DNA from: Mycobacterium sp.
GTDB lineage: Bacteria; Actinomycetota; Actinomycetes; Mycobacteriales; Mycobacteriaceae
DNA length: 62,066 bases
Assembly (NCBI GenBank): GCA_019236925.1
Contig: JAFAID010000638.1
Coordinates: 1-62,066 of the forward strand
Reading direction: 5' to 3'
Shown: positions 27,285 through 35,540 of the stretch, in pieces
How the letters are laid out: every line of letters begins with the position of its first letter
Position numbering within the stretch: position 1 is the stretch's first letter
Translations under genes and position numbers: made by a program
Notes under the pieces: model-generated
Databases searched by the model: none
Seen by the model: only the letters and a program-made list of their open reading frames with translations
Told to the model about the DNA's origin: nothing

Positions 27285-28060
27285 AGTAGCGGGCTGTAGT
27301 CCGTGGGCGGGTCGACGAGATTCATCGAGCGGTAAAGCTTCTCGGTCAGTGCCGAGCTGTTCTCGGCCGCGCTCAACACCGCTTCGCGGAAGTCGAGTAT
27401 TTCTTTTGACGCCGAATGCGCAGGGTCTGCGTTGGCCAAGTAGAGATCGTTGAACTGGTTGGATGCCCACAACGGGCCGACCACCTCGGCAGCGGCGGCG
27501 AAGAACCGCTGGCTCAGACTGCTCAAATCGGCATCGGGTTCAGCTAGACATTCGCGCAGCGCCCTCGCTTCAAGCGCGGCCACCGGCATCCCTTGGCCAT
27601 AGATGGGATTGGTGCTGCAAATCGCGTCACCGAACACCAGCAACCCCGCGGGAAAGCGCGGCATCTGCTCATAGTGTCGCCAGGTCGCACCCGGATAACG
27701 AAAAGCCGAAATCTCACCGAGGGGTTCGCCTCGCTTCAGCGCCCTCAGCGCCGGAGGCGGCGCAAATTGTGTGGCCATCCGAATCATGCCGGCCATGTCA
27801 TCGGGTGGTTCGTTGTGCGCCAAGCGGGCGACGGTGAGGATCCACGTGTCGTGCTCGTAGACCGAAAATGCGCCACCCGTCGGTCGTTTCGGTTCGGGGA
27901 CGACAAAGGTCATTTTCTCGCGCAAAATCCCGGCCGGACCACGCATCAACAGGCTGGCGTAGTTCGCGCTGGCACTCGAGCGCTCGGCGGCCCGTCGACC
28001 GTAGCCCAGGCTATCGAGAAATGCGGGAGAGGTGCCGACGCCAACCATGGGCGGTCGCAA
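27275..28060 (-). pseudogene. 5'-truncated FAD-dependent monooxygenase
   Basis: The 261-residue frame corresponds to the C-terminal half of mycobacterial FAD-dependent oxidoreductases of about 450 residues. It keeps the second FAD signature LLVFGDAICSTNPIYGQGMPVAA and FSVYEHDTWILTVARLA. The N-terminal Rossmann domain with its GxGxxG and the first half of the substrate domain are missing, and no matching sequence precedes it in any frame. It is most likely a decayed remnant; a functional fragment cannot be excluded. It overlaps the crotonase gene tail to tail by 10 nt. Confidence 0.7.
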
Positions 28061-28086
28061 GGAAACTGAATGACCCGAGCTAACCG

Positions 28087-28365
28087 CTAGGTCTTGGAGC
28101 CCGCCACGACGAGATCGCCGAAAGCAACGGCCGCCAGATCCGGCCTCAGCACGCTCAATACCTCGAGTTCCTCGTCAGCGCGCCGCTCCACCAGCAAAGG
28201 AATGAAATCGCGCACCCGGCTGCTTCGGAACCGGGCATAAGCGTGCTGCACTACTGCGCTGACGTGATCGTGCGGAAGAGCTGTGTATTTCTTTGCGAGG
28301 CGACGCTCCACGTCGCCGATGAGAACCCGCTCTTCCTGAGGCATTCCGATATTCTTGCCGCCCAT
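28087..28365 (-). CDS. Three-helix-bundle dimerisation domain protein
   Basis: The conserved core VERRLAKKYTALPHDHVSAVV followed by HAYARFRSSRVRDFIPLLVERRA is the helical domain found in many small actinobacterial proteins of unknown role. The frame is open to 28506, but the extra 47 residues do not look conserved, so ATG 28365 or 28344 is more likely; neither has a strong ribosome binding site. It lies between the truncated monooxygenase and the MoxR operon, an apparently rearranged junction. I cannot assign a function. Confidence 0.6.
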   Translation of the reverse strand: MGGKNIGMPQEERVLIGDVERRLAKKYTALPHDHVSAVVQHAYARFRSSRVRDFIPLLVERRADEELEVLSVLRPDLAAVAFGDLVVAGSKT

Positions 28366-28554
28366 CCCCGCAGTGGTCAAGACGCGTCCCGTAAACGATT
28401 TGTTGTGGAAATCGTTGGAGAAAAACACTTTTGCCGCGAAGGGGTTGCGAGTATAGTTCGCCCGAGGCCCGCGCGTCGGACCAGGGTATGTTATGGCCTG
28501 ATTCACTTCTACGCGTCGCGTCCAGCGTGACCGGACAGCAAAAATTCCGGCAGC

Positions 28555-29007
28555 TTAGTTCCGCAGAAACGGCCGGGTGGCCAGCAAGTAGACTGCGAAC
28601 ACGGCCAGCGGCGCCAGCAAAGGCAACCACGGCAGCTGCAGCGGAAACGCCGTGGCGACCAGGCCGGCGAATGTGAATCCCACCGCCCCGGCCAGCGTCG
28701 CTCCGCTGACACTGTCGAGCCCGGTGCCGCCACCGGCTGCGTGCCGCAGCACCAAGTACACCGCCGCGGACAGTCCGGACACCGCGGCCAGCGTCGGCGC
28801 GGGATCGGACAGCGCGATCACCACCACGGTCAGCAGCACCGCAAGGGTGGCGACCGGGCGAAACAGGATTCCGGTCGCGACTGCGACCACCGCCGACGTC
28901 GCCGCGATGAGGGTCGGACCGGGTAATCCGATCCCGACGACTCCCACCATGAGCAGGCCGCAGATCGTCGACAAGATGAGCGCGGCCAGCTGCCTTCCGG
29001 GCCTCAC
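28555..29007 (-). CDS. Small integral membrane protein (Rv3162c type)
   Basis: The 150-residue protein is almost entirely hydrophobic, with four or five membrane helices (about 8-28, 32-50, 52-67, 72-88, 100-145) and a short basic C-terminus (TRPFLRN). Its ATG overlaps the DUF58 stop, making it the last gene of the MoxR operon. M. tuberculosis has a membrane protein in the same place (Rv3162c). No catalytic motif is seen. Confidence 0.75.
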   Translation of the reverse strand: MRPGRQLAALILSTICGLLMVGVVGIGLPGPTLIAATSAVVAVATGILFRPVATLAVLLTVVVIALSDPAPTLAAVSGLSAAVYLVLRHAAGGGTGLDSVSGATLAGAVGFTFAGLVATAFPLQLPWLPLLAPLAVFAVYLLATRPFLRN

Positions 29008-30260
29008 GATCGTCGTCCCGTCACCGGCCGACGGCGATCAGGCACCACGCGCATCGATTGGTCCAGGGTGCGATCGGGCTGCCAGGCCACCACGTCGACA
29101 CCGACGGTGCCCATGTCGCGGTACATCGCGGACCGCTGCAATGTCCACATCCTGTCCACCAGGGGGTCCTGCTGAGCCGTGAATGGGGCGCCCTGCAGCA
29201 CATCGACCGCCACCACGACGTGCCCACGTCTGCGCAAGTCGATCAGTGACAGCGCGAATTCAGTGTCGAGCAGCGTGGAGAACGCGACGACAATCGCACC
29301 CGGCGGGATAGCTGCACGGGGCGCCAATGTTCCAGTGGTGGTTTCGAATTCGTCACCGGCGGCCAGCACGGTGTCCAGCACCCGATAGAACTGGCGTTGC
29401 CCGATATCGGCGCCCAGCCATCGCGGCCGGTTGCCGCCGAGCGCCACGATGCCGGCCCGATCACCGTTGCGCAGCGCGGTCTGCACCACCTGCGCGGCGC
29501 CGCGGACAGTGCGCTCGGTGGATTCCGTCGCCGGGCCGGCCGGCTGCGGATAGCCGTCGATGAGCACCACCACGTCGGCGGACCGGTCGGTCAACCGCTG
29601 CGTCACATGCAGCCGGCCGCGGCGGGCGCTCACCGGCCAGTTGATGGTGCGAAGCTGGTCACCGGGCACATACGTGCGAATGTCGGCGTACTCAACGCCG
29701 CGACCGATGTGCCTGGTCAGGTGGGTACCCAGGCGATCGAGCAGCTCGGTCGGTGGCAACGCCGTCGCTTGCGGTGGCGTCATCGGAAACACCGTCACAT
29801 CCGCGGCGTCGACGGTCCCGGTCCCGGTCAACAACCCGCCATGCGCAACGACCTGGACCGTGGCGCGGATTGGATAGCGGCCCCAGCGTTCGGCTGTGGC
29901 CGCCACCGCCTGCCGCTGAGGAGATGTCCGGTCCAGAACGTCCAGTCGCATGCCTTCGACTGCTGACACCGTGAGTTCTACTGCGATACCGTGAGTTTCA
30001 GTGCTAGCCCAGACGGTCAGCTGCGCCTGCTCAGTTTCAAAGCATCGCTGCGATGCCGGTTCTGCGTGCACGGTGACCTTCGGCATCGGTCGCTGCCAGC
30101 TGATTGAACACAGCACACCGAGCAGCGGCGCCGCGAAGGCAATCAACTGCCAGCGCGATCCGATCAAAGCGAGAGCCAGCGCCAGTGCGGCGCACGTCGC
30201 TATCGCACGCGTCAATGTTGATGCGCGCCAGTGTAACTGGGCTTCCCGGATCTCGGTCAC
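29004..30260 (-). CDS. DUF58 (vWA-like) protein partnered with MoxR
   Basis: The 418-residue protein has two N-terminal membrane helices (about 17-55) and a DUF58 domain marked by GRGVEYADIRTYVPGDQLRTI-type sequence, then NWPVSARRGRLHVTQ and a vWA-like DVVVLIDGYPQP. DUF58 proteins act with MoxR AAA ATPases in complex maturation or envelope stress functions. It starts 13 nt after moxR and overlaps the next membrane-protein gene, so the set is one operon. It corresponds in position to Rv3163c. Confidence 0.85.
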   Translation of the reverse strand: MTEIREAQLHWRASTLTRAIATCAALALALALIGSRWQLIAFAAPLLGVLCSISWQRPMPKVTVHAEPASQRCFETEQAQLTVWASTETHGIAVELTVSAVEGMRLDVLDRTSPQRQAVAATAERWGRYPIRATVQVVAHGGLLTGTGTVDAADVTVFPMTPPQATALPPTELLDRLGTHLTRHIGRGVEYADIRTYVPGDQLRTINWPVSARRGRLHVTQRLTDRSADVVVLIDGYPQPAGPATESTERTVRGAAQVVQTALRNGDRAGIVALGGNRPRWLGADIGQRQFYRVLDTVLAAGDEFETTTGTLAPRAAIPPGAIVVAFSTLLDTEFALSLIDLRRRGHVVVAVDVLQGAPFTAQQDPLVDRMWTLQRSAMYRDMGTVGVDVVAWQPDRTLDQSMRVVPDRRRPVTGRRS

Positions 30261-30273
30261 GTCGTTGCGCGGT

Positions 30274-31254
30274 TTACTGTGGACCGTTGCCCGCTCGCGG
30301 AACCGGCAGCCGCCGCAGCAGGTCCTCGACGATGTCGGAGCCTTGAATCTTCCGCACCCACATCTCTGGCCGCAGGGTGATCCGGTGTGCGACGGCGGGG
30401 ACGGCGAGCGCCTTGATGTCTTCGGGTATCACGTAGTCGCGGCCAAGCAGCAGCGCGCGGGCGCGGGCGAGCTGGACCAGATCGAGTTCGGCACGGGGGC
30501 TGGCGCCCACCGCCACCTGGGGGTGGTGTCGGGTCGCGGCGGCTAGCGAGACCACATAGTGCAAGACGTCCTCGTGCACACTCACCTGTTCGACCGACTC
30601 GCGCATGGCCAACAGATCGTGCGCGTCGACAACCTGACTTACGATCGGCTCGGCCGAGCCGCGGTCCAGGCGGCGGCGCAGCATCGAGGTCTCGTCGCGC
30701 TCGGAGAGGTAGCGCAATTCGAGCCGAACCGCGAACCGGTCCAGCTGTGCCTCGGGCAACGGATAGGTGCCCTCGTACTCGATCGGGTTGTCGGTGGCCA
30801 GGACGATGAACGGTTGGGGCAGCCGGTGCGTTGCGCCGTCGATGCTGACCTGGCCCTCGGCCATCGCCTCCAGTAAAGCCGCCTGAGTCTTGGGCGGTGT
30901 CCGGTTGATCTCGTCGGCAAGCAGCAGGTTGGTGAAGATCGGCCCCGGGCGAAACTCGAAGCGACCCGACTGCATGTCGTAGACCGTCGAGCCGAGCAGA
31001 TCCGCCGGCAGCAGGTCGGGGGTGAACTGCACGCGGGTGAAATCCAGCCCGAGCGTCGCGGCGAAGGACCGGGCGATCAGTGTCTTGCCGAGGCCGGGCA
31101 GATCTTCGATGAGAACGTGTCCGCGGGCGAGCACCGTGGTGAGGATGAGGGTGAGCGCCGCTCGCTTTCCCACCACGACGCGCTCGATCTCGTCGAGCAC
31201 GGCCACCGCGTGGGCCGTGGTCGTCGCCGCCGGCATGGCCATCTCCGAGGTCAT
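30274..31254 (-). CDS. moxR3: MoxR-family AAA+ ATPase
   Basis: The 326-residue MoxR ATPase shows Walker A in EDLPGLGKT, Walker B in LLADEINRTPPKTQ, sensor 1 near VLATDNP and an arginine-finger region in PEAQLDRF. Such ATPases act as chaperones that insert cofactors or mature partners, usually encoded beside DUF58 proteins, as here. ATG 31254 (MTSEMAMPAATTT) is chosen because the longer frame to 31356 runs into the upstream gene. The synteny with Rv3164c supports the name moxR3. Confidence 0.92.
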   Translation of the reverse strand: MTSEMAMPAATTTAHAVAVLDEIERVVVGKRAALTLILTTVLARGHVLIEDLPGLGKTLIARSFAATLGLDFTRVQFTPDLLPADLLGSTVYDMQSGRFEFRPGPIFTNLLLADEINRTPPKTQAALLEAMAEGQVSIDGATHRLPQPFIVLATDNPIEYEGTYPLPEAQLDRFAVRLELRYLSERDETSMLRRRLDRGSAEPIVSQVVDAHDLLAMRESVEQVSVHEDVLHYVVSLAAATRHHPQVAVGASPRAELDLVQLARARALLLGRDYVIPEDIKALAVPAVAHRITLRPEMWVRKIQGSDIVEDLLRRLPVPRAGNGPQ

Positions 31255-31273
31255 CTTCGAGCCGCACCCTTCG

Positions 31274-31756
31274 TCATACCTGTTCCAACCGTTCCAGGAT
31301 TTCCGCGAGTATCGCCCGGCCGGGCCCGGGTTCGCGGGCGCCGGTTTGCGCCACATTGTTGGGATTTACCCACGCCCACAGTTGCGGGCCGAAAAGCATT
31401 CGCCCGGTGGCGTCAAACGCCGCCGGGTCTTTCGCCTGGTTTTGCCCGGACGTTATCGCGAAGCGCCGGGCCAGCATTGGACGCAGGTGCCGGTCCCAGT
31501 CAAGTCGGGTGGATTCCGACCGGTGGATCAGCGTTTCAGTTCGCGATAGCCAACTACGTAGCGATTCCTCAAGGGCGTTCGGGGCCGCGGTGGGCGGCGA
31601 TTCAACACCGCGGCCCAGTACCTGACGGACATTGACCAGTGCGAACAACGCCGCGACACCGGCTGCCCAGAGCACGAACCGACGATCGTGCAGCGCGAGC
31701 GCTGCCAGCTCCGCGCTCAAGATGACGGAAACACCAAGGGTAAGAAGCCTTTTCAT
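31274..31756 (-). CDS. Membrane-anchored protein of the MoxR operon (Rv3165c type)
   Basis: The 160-residue protein has two N-terminal membrane helices (about 5-22 and 26-45) and a hydrophilic domain ending GRAILAEILERLEQV. No known motif is visible. It overlaps the upstream DUF4129 gene by 4 nt and precedes moxR by 19 nt, the position held by Rv3165c in M. tuberculosis. It probably belongs to the same membrane-associated MoxR system. Confidence 0.75.
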   Translation of the reverse strand: MKRLLTLGVSVILSAELAALALHDRRFVLWAAGVAALFALVNVRQVLGRGVESPPTAAPNALEESLRSWLSRTETLIHRSESTRLDWDRHLRPMLARRFAITSGQNQAKDPAAFDATGRMLFGPQLWAWVNPNNVAQTGAREPGPGRAILAEILERLEQV

Positions 31757-32688
31757 ACCAAGCTCCGCAATTCAGCGAGAACCAGTTGCAGCGCGTTTAA
31801 CGCGCTCATCCGATGCGCCTCGCTCATCACATGTGGACTGAACCGGGCCTCTTCGAACAAGTTCACCAGCTCGCCGGCGCTGTCGACGCGCAGCGCGTGG
31901 TTTTCGACGGCTCGGGCCAGCACCTCGGTGGGGGTATCGAAGTCCTGCGGGACGGCTCCCGGAACGTACGCCAGCTCGCGTTCCATCGCCGCGTAGCACG
32001 CGATGATCGCTTCCCTCGGTTCGCGGCTGCGGTCCCCGATTTCGGCCAACCCGACTTCGGCCGCCCGCACCAGCGACTCCGAAGTGCCCGCAGACGGGGC
32101 CGGTCGCGGCGGCTCGGCAGCAATGATGGGCGCCTCCCCGATGCGCCGTCGACGCGCGGCGGCAACGGCGCCCGCGACCGCCAGCACCAACAGTGCCACC
32201 GTGGTAGCGATCAGGTAGCGCAGCATGTCCCGACCTCCGCCCACGTTTGGCGGCTGGGGCGGTCGAGAGGCGTTATTGGCGGGCGTCGGAGCGGTTGATG
32301 CCGGTGCGGTCCCGACCTGACCGGCGGTGTGCAGGACGACGAACTGCGAAAGCAGCCAGACCGCCAGCAGCCACGCGGCGAGCATTCCGGCCCCGATCAG
32401 CAACACCCGCCAAGTCGGCCGGCCCCGGCCGTCGGAAAACCTATCCGACAGGGCGCCGGCGCTGGGTGCCGCCCGACGCGGGTCGCGCAGCCGGATAATG
32501 ATCGCCACGGCCAAGATAACTACCGAGACGCTGAGCAGGGCGATCACGTAGACCAGCGACGCCCCAGGGTCCGGCGGAACTTTCCGCGCCGCGCGCTCAA
32601 CGCCCGGAAGATAGCCGCGCAACGACGCAGCGATAACGATGAGCAGCACGAGCACGGCGACCACGCGGCCTGTCGCCTTATCGAACAT
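31753..32688 (-). CDS. DUF4129 membrane protein of the MoxR operon (Rv3166c type)
   Basis: The 311-residue protein has four membrane helices (about 10-28, 40-62, 95-120, 150-175), a Pro/Asn-rich linker, and a C-terminal cytosolic DUF4129-like domain with REAIIACYAAMERELAYVPG. Proteins like this accompany MoxR and DUF58 in many actinobacteria. ATG 32688 is chosen; ATG 32730 would add 14 residues, and neither has a clear ribosome binding site. It heads the operon. Confidence 0.75.
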   Translation of the reverse strand: MFDKATGRVVAVLVLLIVIAASLRGYLPGVERAARKVPPDPGASLVYVIALLSVSVVILAVAIIIRLRDPRRAAPSAGALSDRFSDGRGRPTWRVLLIGAGMLAAWLLAVWLLSQFVVLHTAGQVGTAPASTAPTPANNASRPPQPPNVGGGRDMLRYLIATTVALLVLAVAGAVAAARRRRIGEAPIIAAEPPRPAPSAGTSESLVRAAEVGLAEIGDRSREPREAIIACYAAMERELAYVPGAVPQDFDTPTEVLARAVENHALRVDSAGELVNLFEEARFSPHVMSEAHRMSALNALQLVLAELRSLV

Positions 32689-32804
32689 TGGCACACCACT
32701 CGACCGGATTGCCTGCCGCTTTTGCGGCATTCCGTTTGCTCATCCTGGCATGTCGCCCGCCTTTGCTGCCAGCGTTCGGTGCAGTTGACGTGGTCCCCCG
32801 CCGG

Positions 32805-33266
32805 CTATCCGTTGCGCTCGGCGGTCTCGGCAAGCCGGTCGAGGGATGCCGCGAGCCGGTCCGGCGTGGTACGGCGGGCGCGAGGGAGTCGGCTCTTGTC
32901 GGTCAATCGCGACCAGTCGTAGGTGTGGGTCACCCGGGTGCGGGTTTGGGTCAGCGGCTCGAGCTCCCAGCGCCACAGATGCCCCGGCGGTTGCCGACCC
33001 GATTCCGATGGACGCCAAGCGATGCGTCGGCCTTCTTCGAATTCGACGATGTGATTCTCGCGGATGCTGCCGCTGGTGAGGGTCATGGTGAAGACGTCTC
33101 CGAGGCTGCGAACGCGTTGTCCGGGGTCGGCTTCGGCGAGGTTGTCGTTACCGTCCCAGAGCGGCTGTTGGGAGGGATCGGCGATGAGCTCGAAGATTCG
33201 ATTGGTGCTCGCGGCGATCTCGCGGCTCGCGCTCACCACCTGCGGGACGCCGGTGTCGTCGGCCAT
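32805..33266 (-). CDS. SRPBCC-family (START-like) protein
   Basis: The 153-residue protein has the polyketide-cyclase/SRPBCC pattern: VSASREIAASTNRIFELIADPSQQPLWDG, RIAWRP and WRWELEPLTQTRTRVTHTYDWS. These helix-grip proteins bind hydrophobic ligands. ATG 33266 (MADDTGVP) is taken; the frame upstream overlaps the hairpin at 33291-33330. It may be transcribed from the gap that contains that hairpin. Confidence 0.82.
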   Translation of the reverse strand: MADDTGVPQVVSASREIAASTNRIFELIADPSQQPLWDGNDNLAEADPGQRVRSLGDVFTMTLTSGSIRENHIVEFEEGRRIAWRPSESGRQPPGHLWRWELEPLTQTRTRVTHTYDWSRLTDKSRLPRARRTTPDRLAASLDRLAETAERNG

Positions 33267-33290
33267 GGGCCTATCGAAGCATGGATTGCC

Positions 33291-33330
33291 GCGGTGATTG
33301 GGGAAGCCCAGCCACCTCCCCAATCACCGC
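33291..33330 (-). terminator. Perfect 14-bp stem-loop between two minus-strand genes
   Basis: GCGGTGATTGGGGA (33291-33304) and TCCCCAATCACCGC (33317-33330) are perfect reverse complements around a 12-nt loop. The stem lies 56 nt after the stop of the gene ending at 33386 and 25 nt before the start at 33266. No T-run follows, which is common for mycobacterial intrinsic terminators. An attenuator or protein-binding site is the alternative. Confidence 0.6.
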
Positions 33331-33385
33331 CTCGCCAGGTGTTGCACTAATCACGAGCCAGGCGCGGCCCGGGTTCACTGGCGCA

Positions 33386-34078
33386 TCAACGCCGGCCATA
33401 GGGCGTGAGGTATGGCGGCAGCGGCACAGCGGGGTCCAGGTCGTCGGCGGGCATGGGTGTACCGGCCGTCAGGGTCAGCGGTACGACCCCGGCCCAGTGC
33501 GGCAGCGCGGTGTCATCCTCGTCGTCGACCGGTCCCCCGTCCCGCACCTTGGCGGAGACCTCGACGAGATCGAGCGCAAGCACGGCGGTGGCCGCGAGTT
33601 CGCGGGTGTTGGGCGGTCTGCTGTCAGCGGACCGGCCGGCTGCGACGTGGTCGAGCAGGGTCGCCATCGCACGCAGTTTCTCGTCCCGGTCAACCACCAG
33701 GCGCGCATTGCCAATCACGACTACCGACCGGTATTGCAGCGAATGGTGCAACGCCGCGCGAGCCAGCACCAGGCCGTCCACCAGGGTGGCGGTGACGCAG
33801 ACCGGCAGACCCTCCGCAGACCCGGCGGCCGCGAGCATCGGGCCGCTGCCGGTGGATCCGTGCAGATACAAGATTTCGCCCAGCCGCGCGTGGGTCGTGG
33901 GTAACACCACTGGCCGACCGGCGTTGAGATAGCCGACGTGACAGATCAGGGCCTCGTCGAGAATGCCGTGGACCGTTGCCCGGTCGTAGCGGGCGCGCTC
34001 CCGGTACCGGGTGGGCTCGGTCCGCGGTGTGGGTAAGTAGGCCTGTCCCGTGGCCTGCGGTGAGCTCGCTGCCGGCAC
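33386..34078 (-). CDS. Pyridoxamine 5'-phosphate oxidase-like flavin protein
   Basis: The 230-residue protein has the split-barrel flavin-reductase/PNPOx fold: RYDRATVHGILDEALICHVGYL, PVVLPTTHARLGEILYLHGSTGS and YRSVVVIGNARLV. GTG 34078 follows CGGAGGCAACTG; TTG 34081 is also possible. The much longer open frame extending to 36067 is antisense to the MocR and DUF222 genes and is not coding. The gene diverges from a MocR/PdxR regulator, which suggests vitamin B6 or a related metabolite as its context. Confidence 0.85.
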   Translation of the reverse strand: MPAASSPQATGQAYLPTPRTEPTRYRERARYDRATVHGILDEALICHVGYLNAGRPVVLPTTHARLGEILYLHGSTGSGPMLAAAGSAEGLPVCVTATLVDGLVLARAALHHSLQYRSVVVIGNARLVVDRDEKLRAMATLLDHVAAGRSADSRPPNTRELAATAVLALDLVEVSAKVRDGGPVDDEDDTALPHWAGVVPLTLTAGTPMPADDLDPAVPLPPYLTPYGRR

Positions 34079-34097
34079 CAACAGTTGCCTCCGATTT

Positions 34098-34109
34098 TGT
34101 ACTAGTACA
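34098..34109. promoter_or_regulatory. Palindromic operator between PNPOx-like and MocR genes
   Basis: TGTACTAGTACA is a perfect 12-bp palindrome in the AT-rich 42-bp gap between two divergent starts. It overlaps any promoter that could serve the regulator, whose GTG lies 12 nt downstream. MocR/PdxR proteins commonly control a divergent neighbour from such a gap. Confidence 0.6.
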
Positions 34110-34120
34110 CAATTATTTAT

Positions 34121-35452
34121 GTGCCAGAACAATACACCATTCAGGGTTCGGGCGCCGAGCCGATTGCCGCCGACATCGAGGAGGCCATCTCGGCGGGCGC
34201 CCTGGCGCCCGGCGCCGAGTTGCCGCCGATCAGGGAGTTGGCCGGGCAACTCGGCGTCAATGCCAACACGGTTGCCGCCGCCTACCGCCTGCTGCGCGAA
34301 CGCGGTGCCGTCGAGACCGCGGGCCGACGCGGCACCCGGGTGCGGGATCGGCCGGCGACCACGCCACGTTCGCTTCGCGGGCTCGTCGTCCCACCGGGAG
34401 TGCGCGACCTGTCCACGGGTAATCCGGATCCGGCCCTGCTGCCAATCGCCGCCGCAGAACCTCCGCGTGCCGGCTCGCGGCGGCATCCCCCGCTGCTCTA
34501 CGGGGAACCGGCGGTCTCGGCCGAGCTGGCCGAGCACGCCCGCGCGTCGCTGACCGCTGACGGCGTTTCGGCTGAGCACCTCGCCGTGACCGCCGGGGCT
34601 CTGGACGGCATCGAACGCGTCCTCACTGCCCACCTGCGGCCCGGCGACCGCGTCGCGGTTGAGGATCCGGGGTGGGCTAATCTTTTGGACCTGCTCGCCG
34701 CGCTGGGCGTGTCGGTTGAGCCGGTGAGAGTTGACGACGAGGGTCCGCTCCCTGGCGATGTGGCACGGGCGCTGCAACGCGGCGTGCGGGCCGTCGTGGT
34801 GACCACCCGAGCCCAGAACCCCACCGGCGCCGCCGTCTCCGCTGCACGCGCGACCGAGCTGCGTCCGCTGCTGGCTGACCATGGCGACGTGCTGCTCATC
34901 GAGGACGACCACTGCGCGGGTATCGCCGGCGTACCGCTGCACACCTTGGCCGGGACGACGCAGCACTGGGCGTTCGTGCGATCGGCATCCAAGGCATACG
35001 GCCCCGATCTGAGGCTGGCACTGCTCGCCGGCGACCGCCGCACGGTTGACCGGGTGCACGGGCGGCTGCGCCTGGGACCGGGTTGGGTCAGCTACCTGCT
35101 GCAGCATCTCGCCGTCAGCTTGTGGCGCGACAAGACAGCAGCACGCCTGGTACACAAGGCAGAAGCCGTCTACACCCGCAACCGCACCCAGCTGCACGCG
35201 GCGCTGGCCGACCGCGGTGTAACGTCGCATGGCCGATCCGGCCTGAACATCTGGATCCCGGTGCCCGACGAAACCGTGGCGATCACCCGGCTTCTCAGCG
35301 CGGGCTGGGCCGCGGCACCGGGGACACGGTTCCGGATCGGCACGCCGCCAGGAATGCGGATCACCGTCTCCGGCGTCGACGCCGGCGAAATCGACCCACT
35401 CGCCGACGCGGTCGCCGAGGCTCTGCACGCCGTCGGACGTGGCAGTGTGTGA
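34121..35452 (+). CDS. MocR/PdxR-type regulator (GntR HTH fused to aminotransferase fold)
   Basis: The 443-residue protein has an N-terminal GntR winged helix (ADIEEAISAGALAPGAELPP, then IRELAGQLGVNANTVAAAYR) and a class I aminotransferase-like domain with TRAQNPTGAAVSA, LLIEDDHCAG and VRSASKAYGPDLRLA, where Lys is the PLP Schiff-base residue. Such regulators sense PLP and control vitamin B6 or related genes. GTG 34121 has no Shine-Dalgarno and follows TTATTTAT, so it may be leaderless. The divergent PNPOx-like gene is the obvious target. Confidence 0.88.
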   Translation: MPEQYTIQGSGAEPIAADIEEAISAGALAPGAELPPIRELAGQLGVNANTVAAAYRLLRERGAVETAGRRGTRVRDRPATTPRSLRGLVVPPGVRDLSTGNPDPALLPIAAAEPPRAGSRRHPPLLYGEPAVSAELAEHARASLTADGVSAEHLAVTAGALDGIERVLTAHLRPGDRVAVEDPGWANLLDLLAALGVSVEPVRVDDEGPLPGDVARALQRGVRAVVVTTRAQNPTGAAVSAARATELRPLLADHGDVLLIEDDHCAGIAGVPLHTLAGTTQHWAFVRSASKAYGPDLRLALLAGDRRTVDRVHGRLRLGPGWVSYLLQHLAVSLWRDKTAARLVHKAEAVYTRNRTQLHAALADRGVTSHGRSGLNIWIPVPDETVAITRLLSAGWAAAPGTRFRIGTPPGMRITVSGVDAGEIDPLADAVAEALHAVGRGSV

Positions 35453-35540
35453 GTCATCCACAGTCGGCATTTGATCCACAGACCGAGGTTTCCAGCTTCG
35501 CTTCAGGCGAATTTGTCGGGCGCGTTCATAGCGTCGAGGT

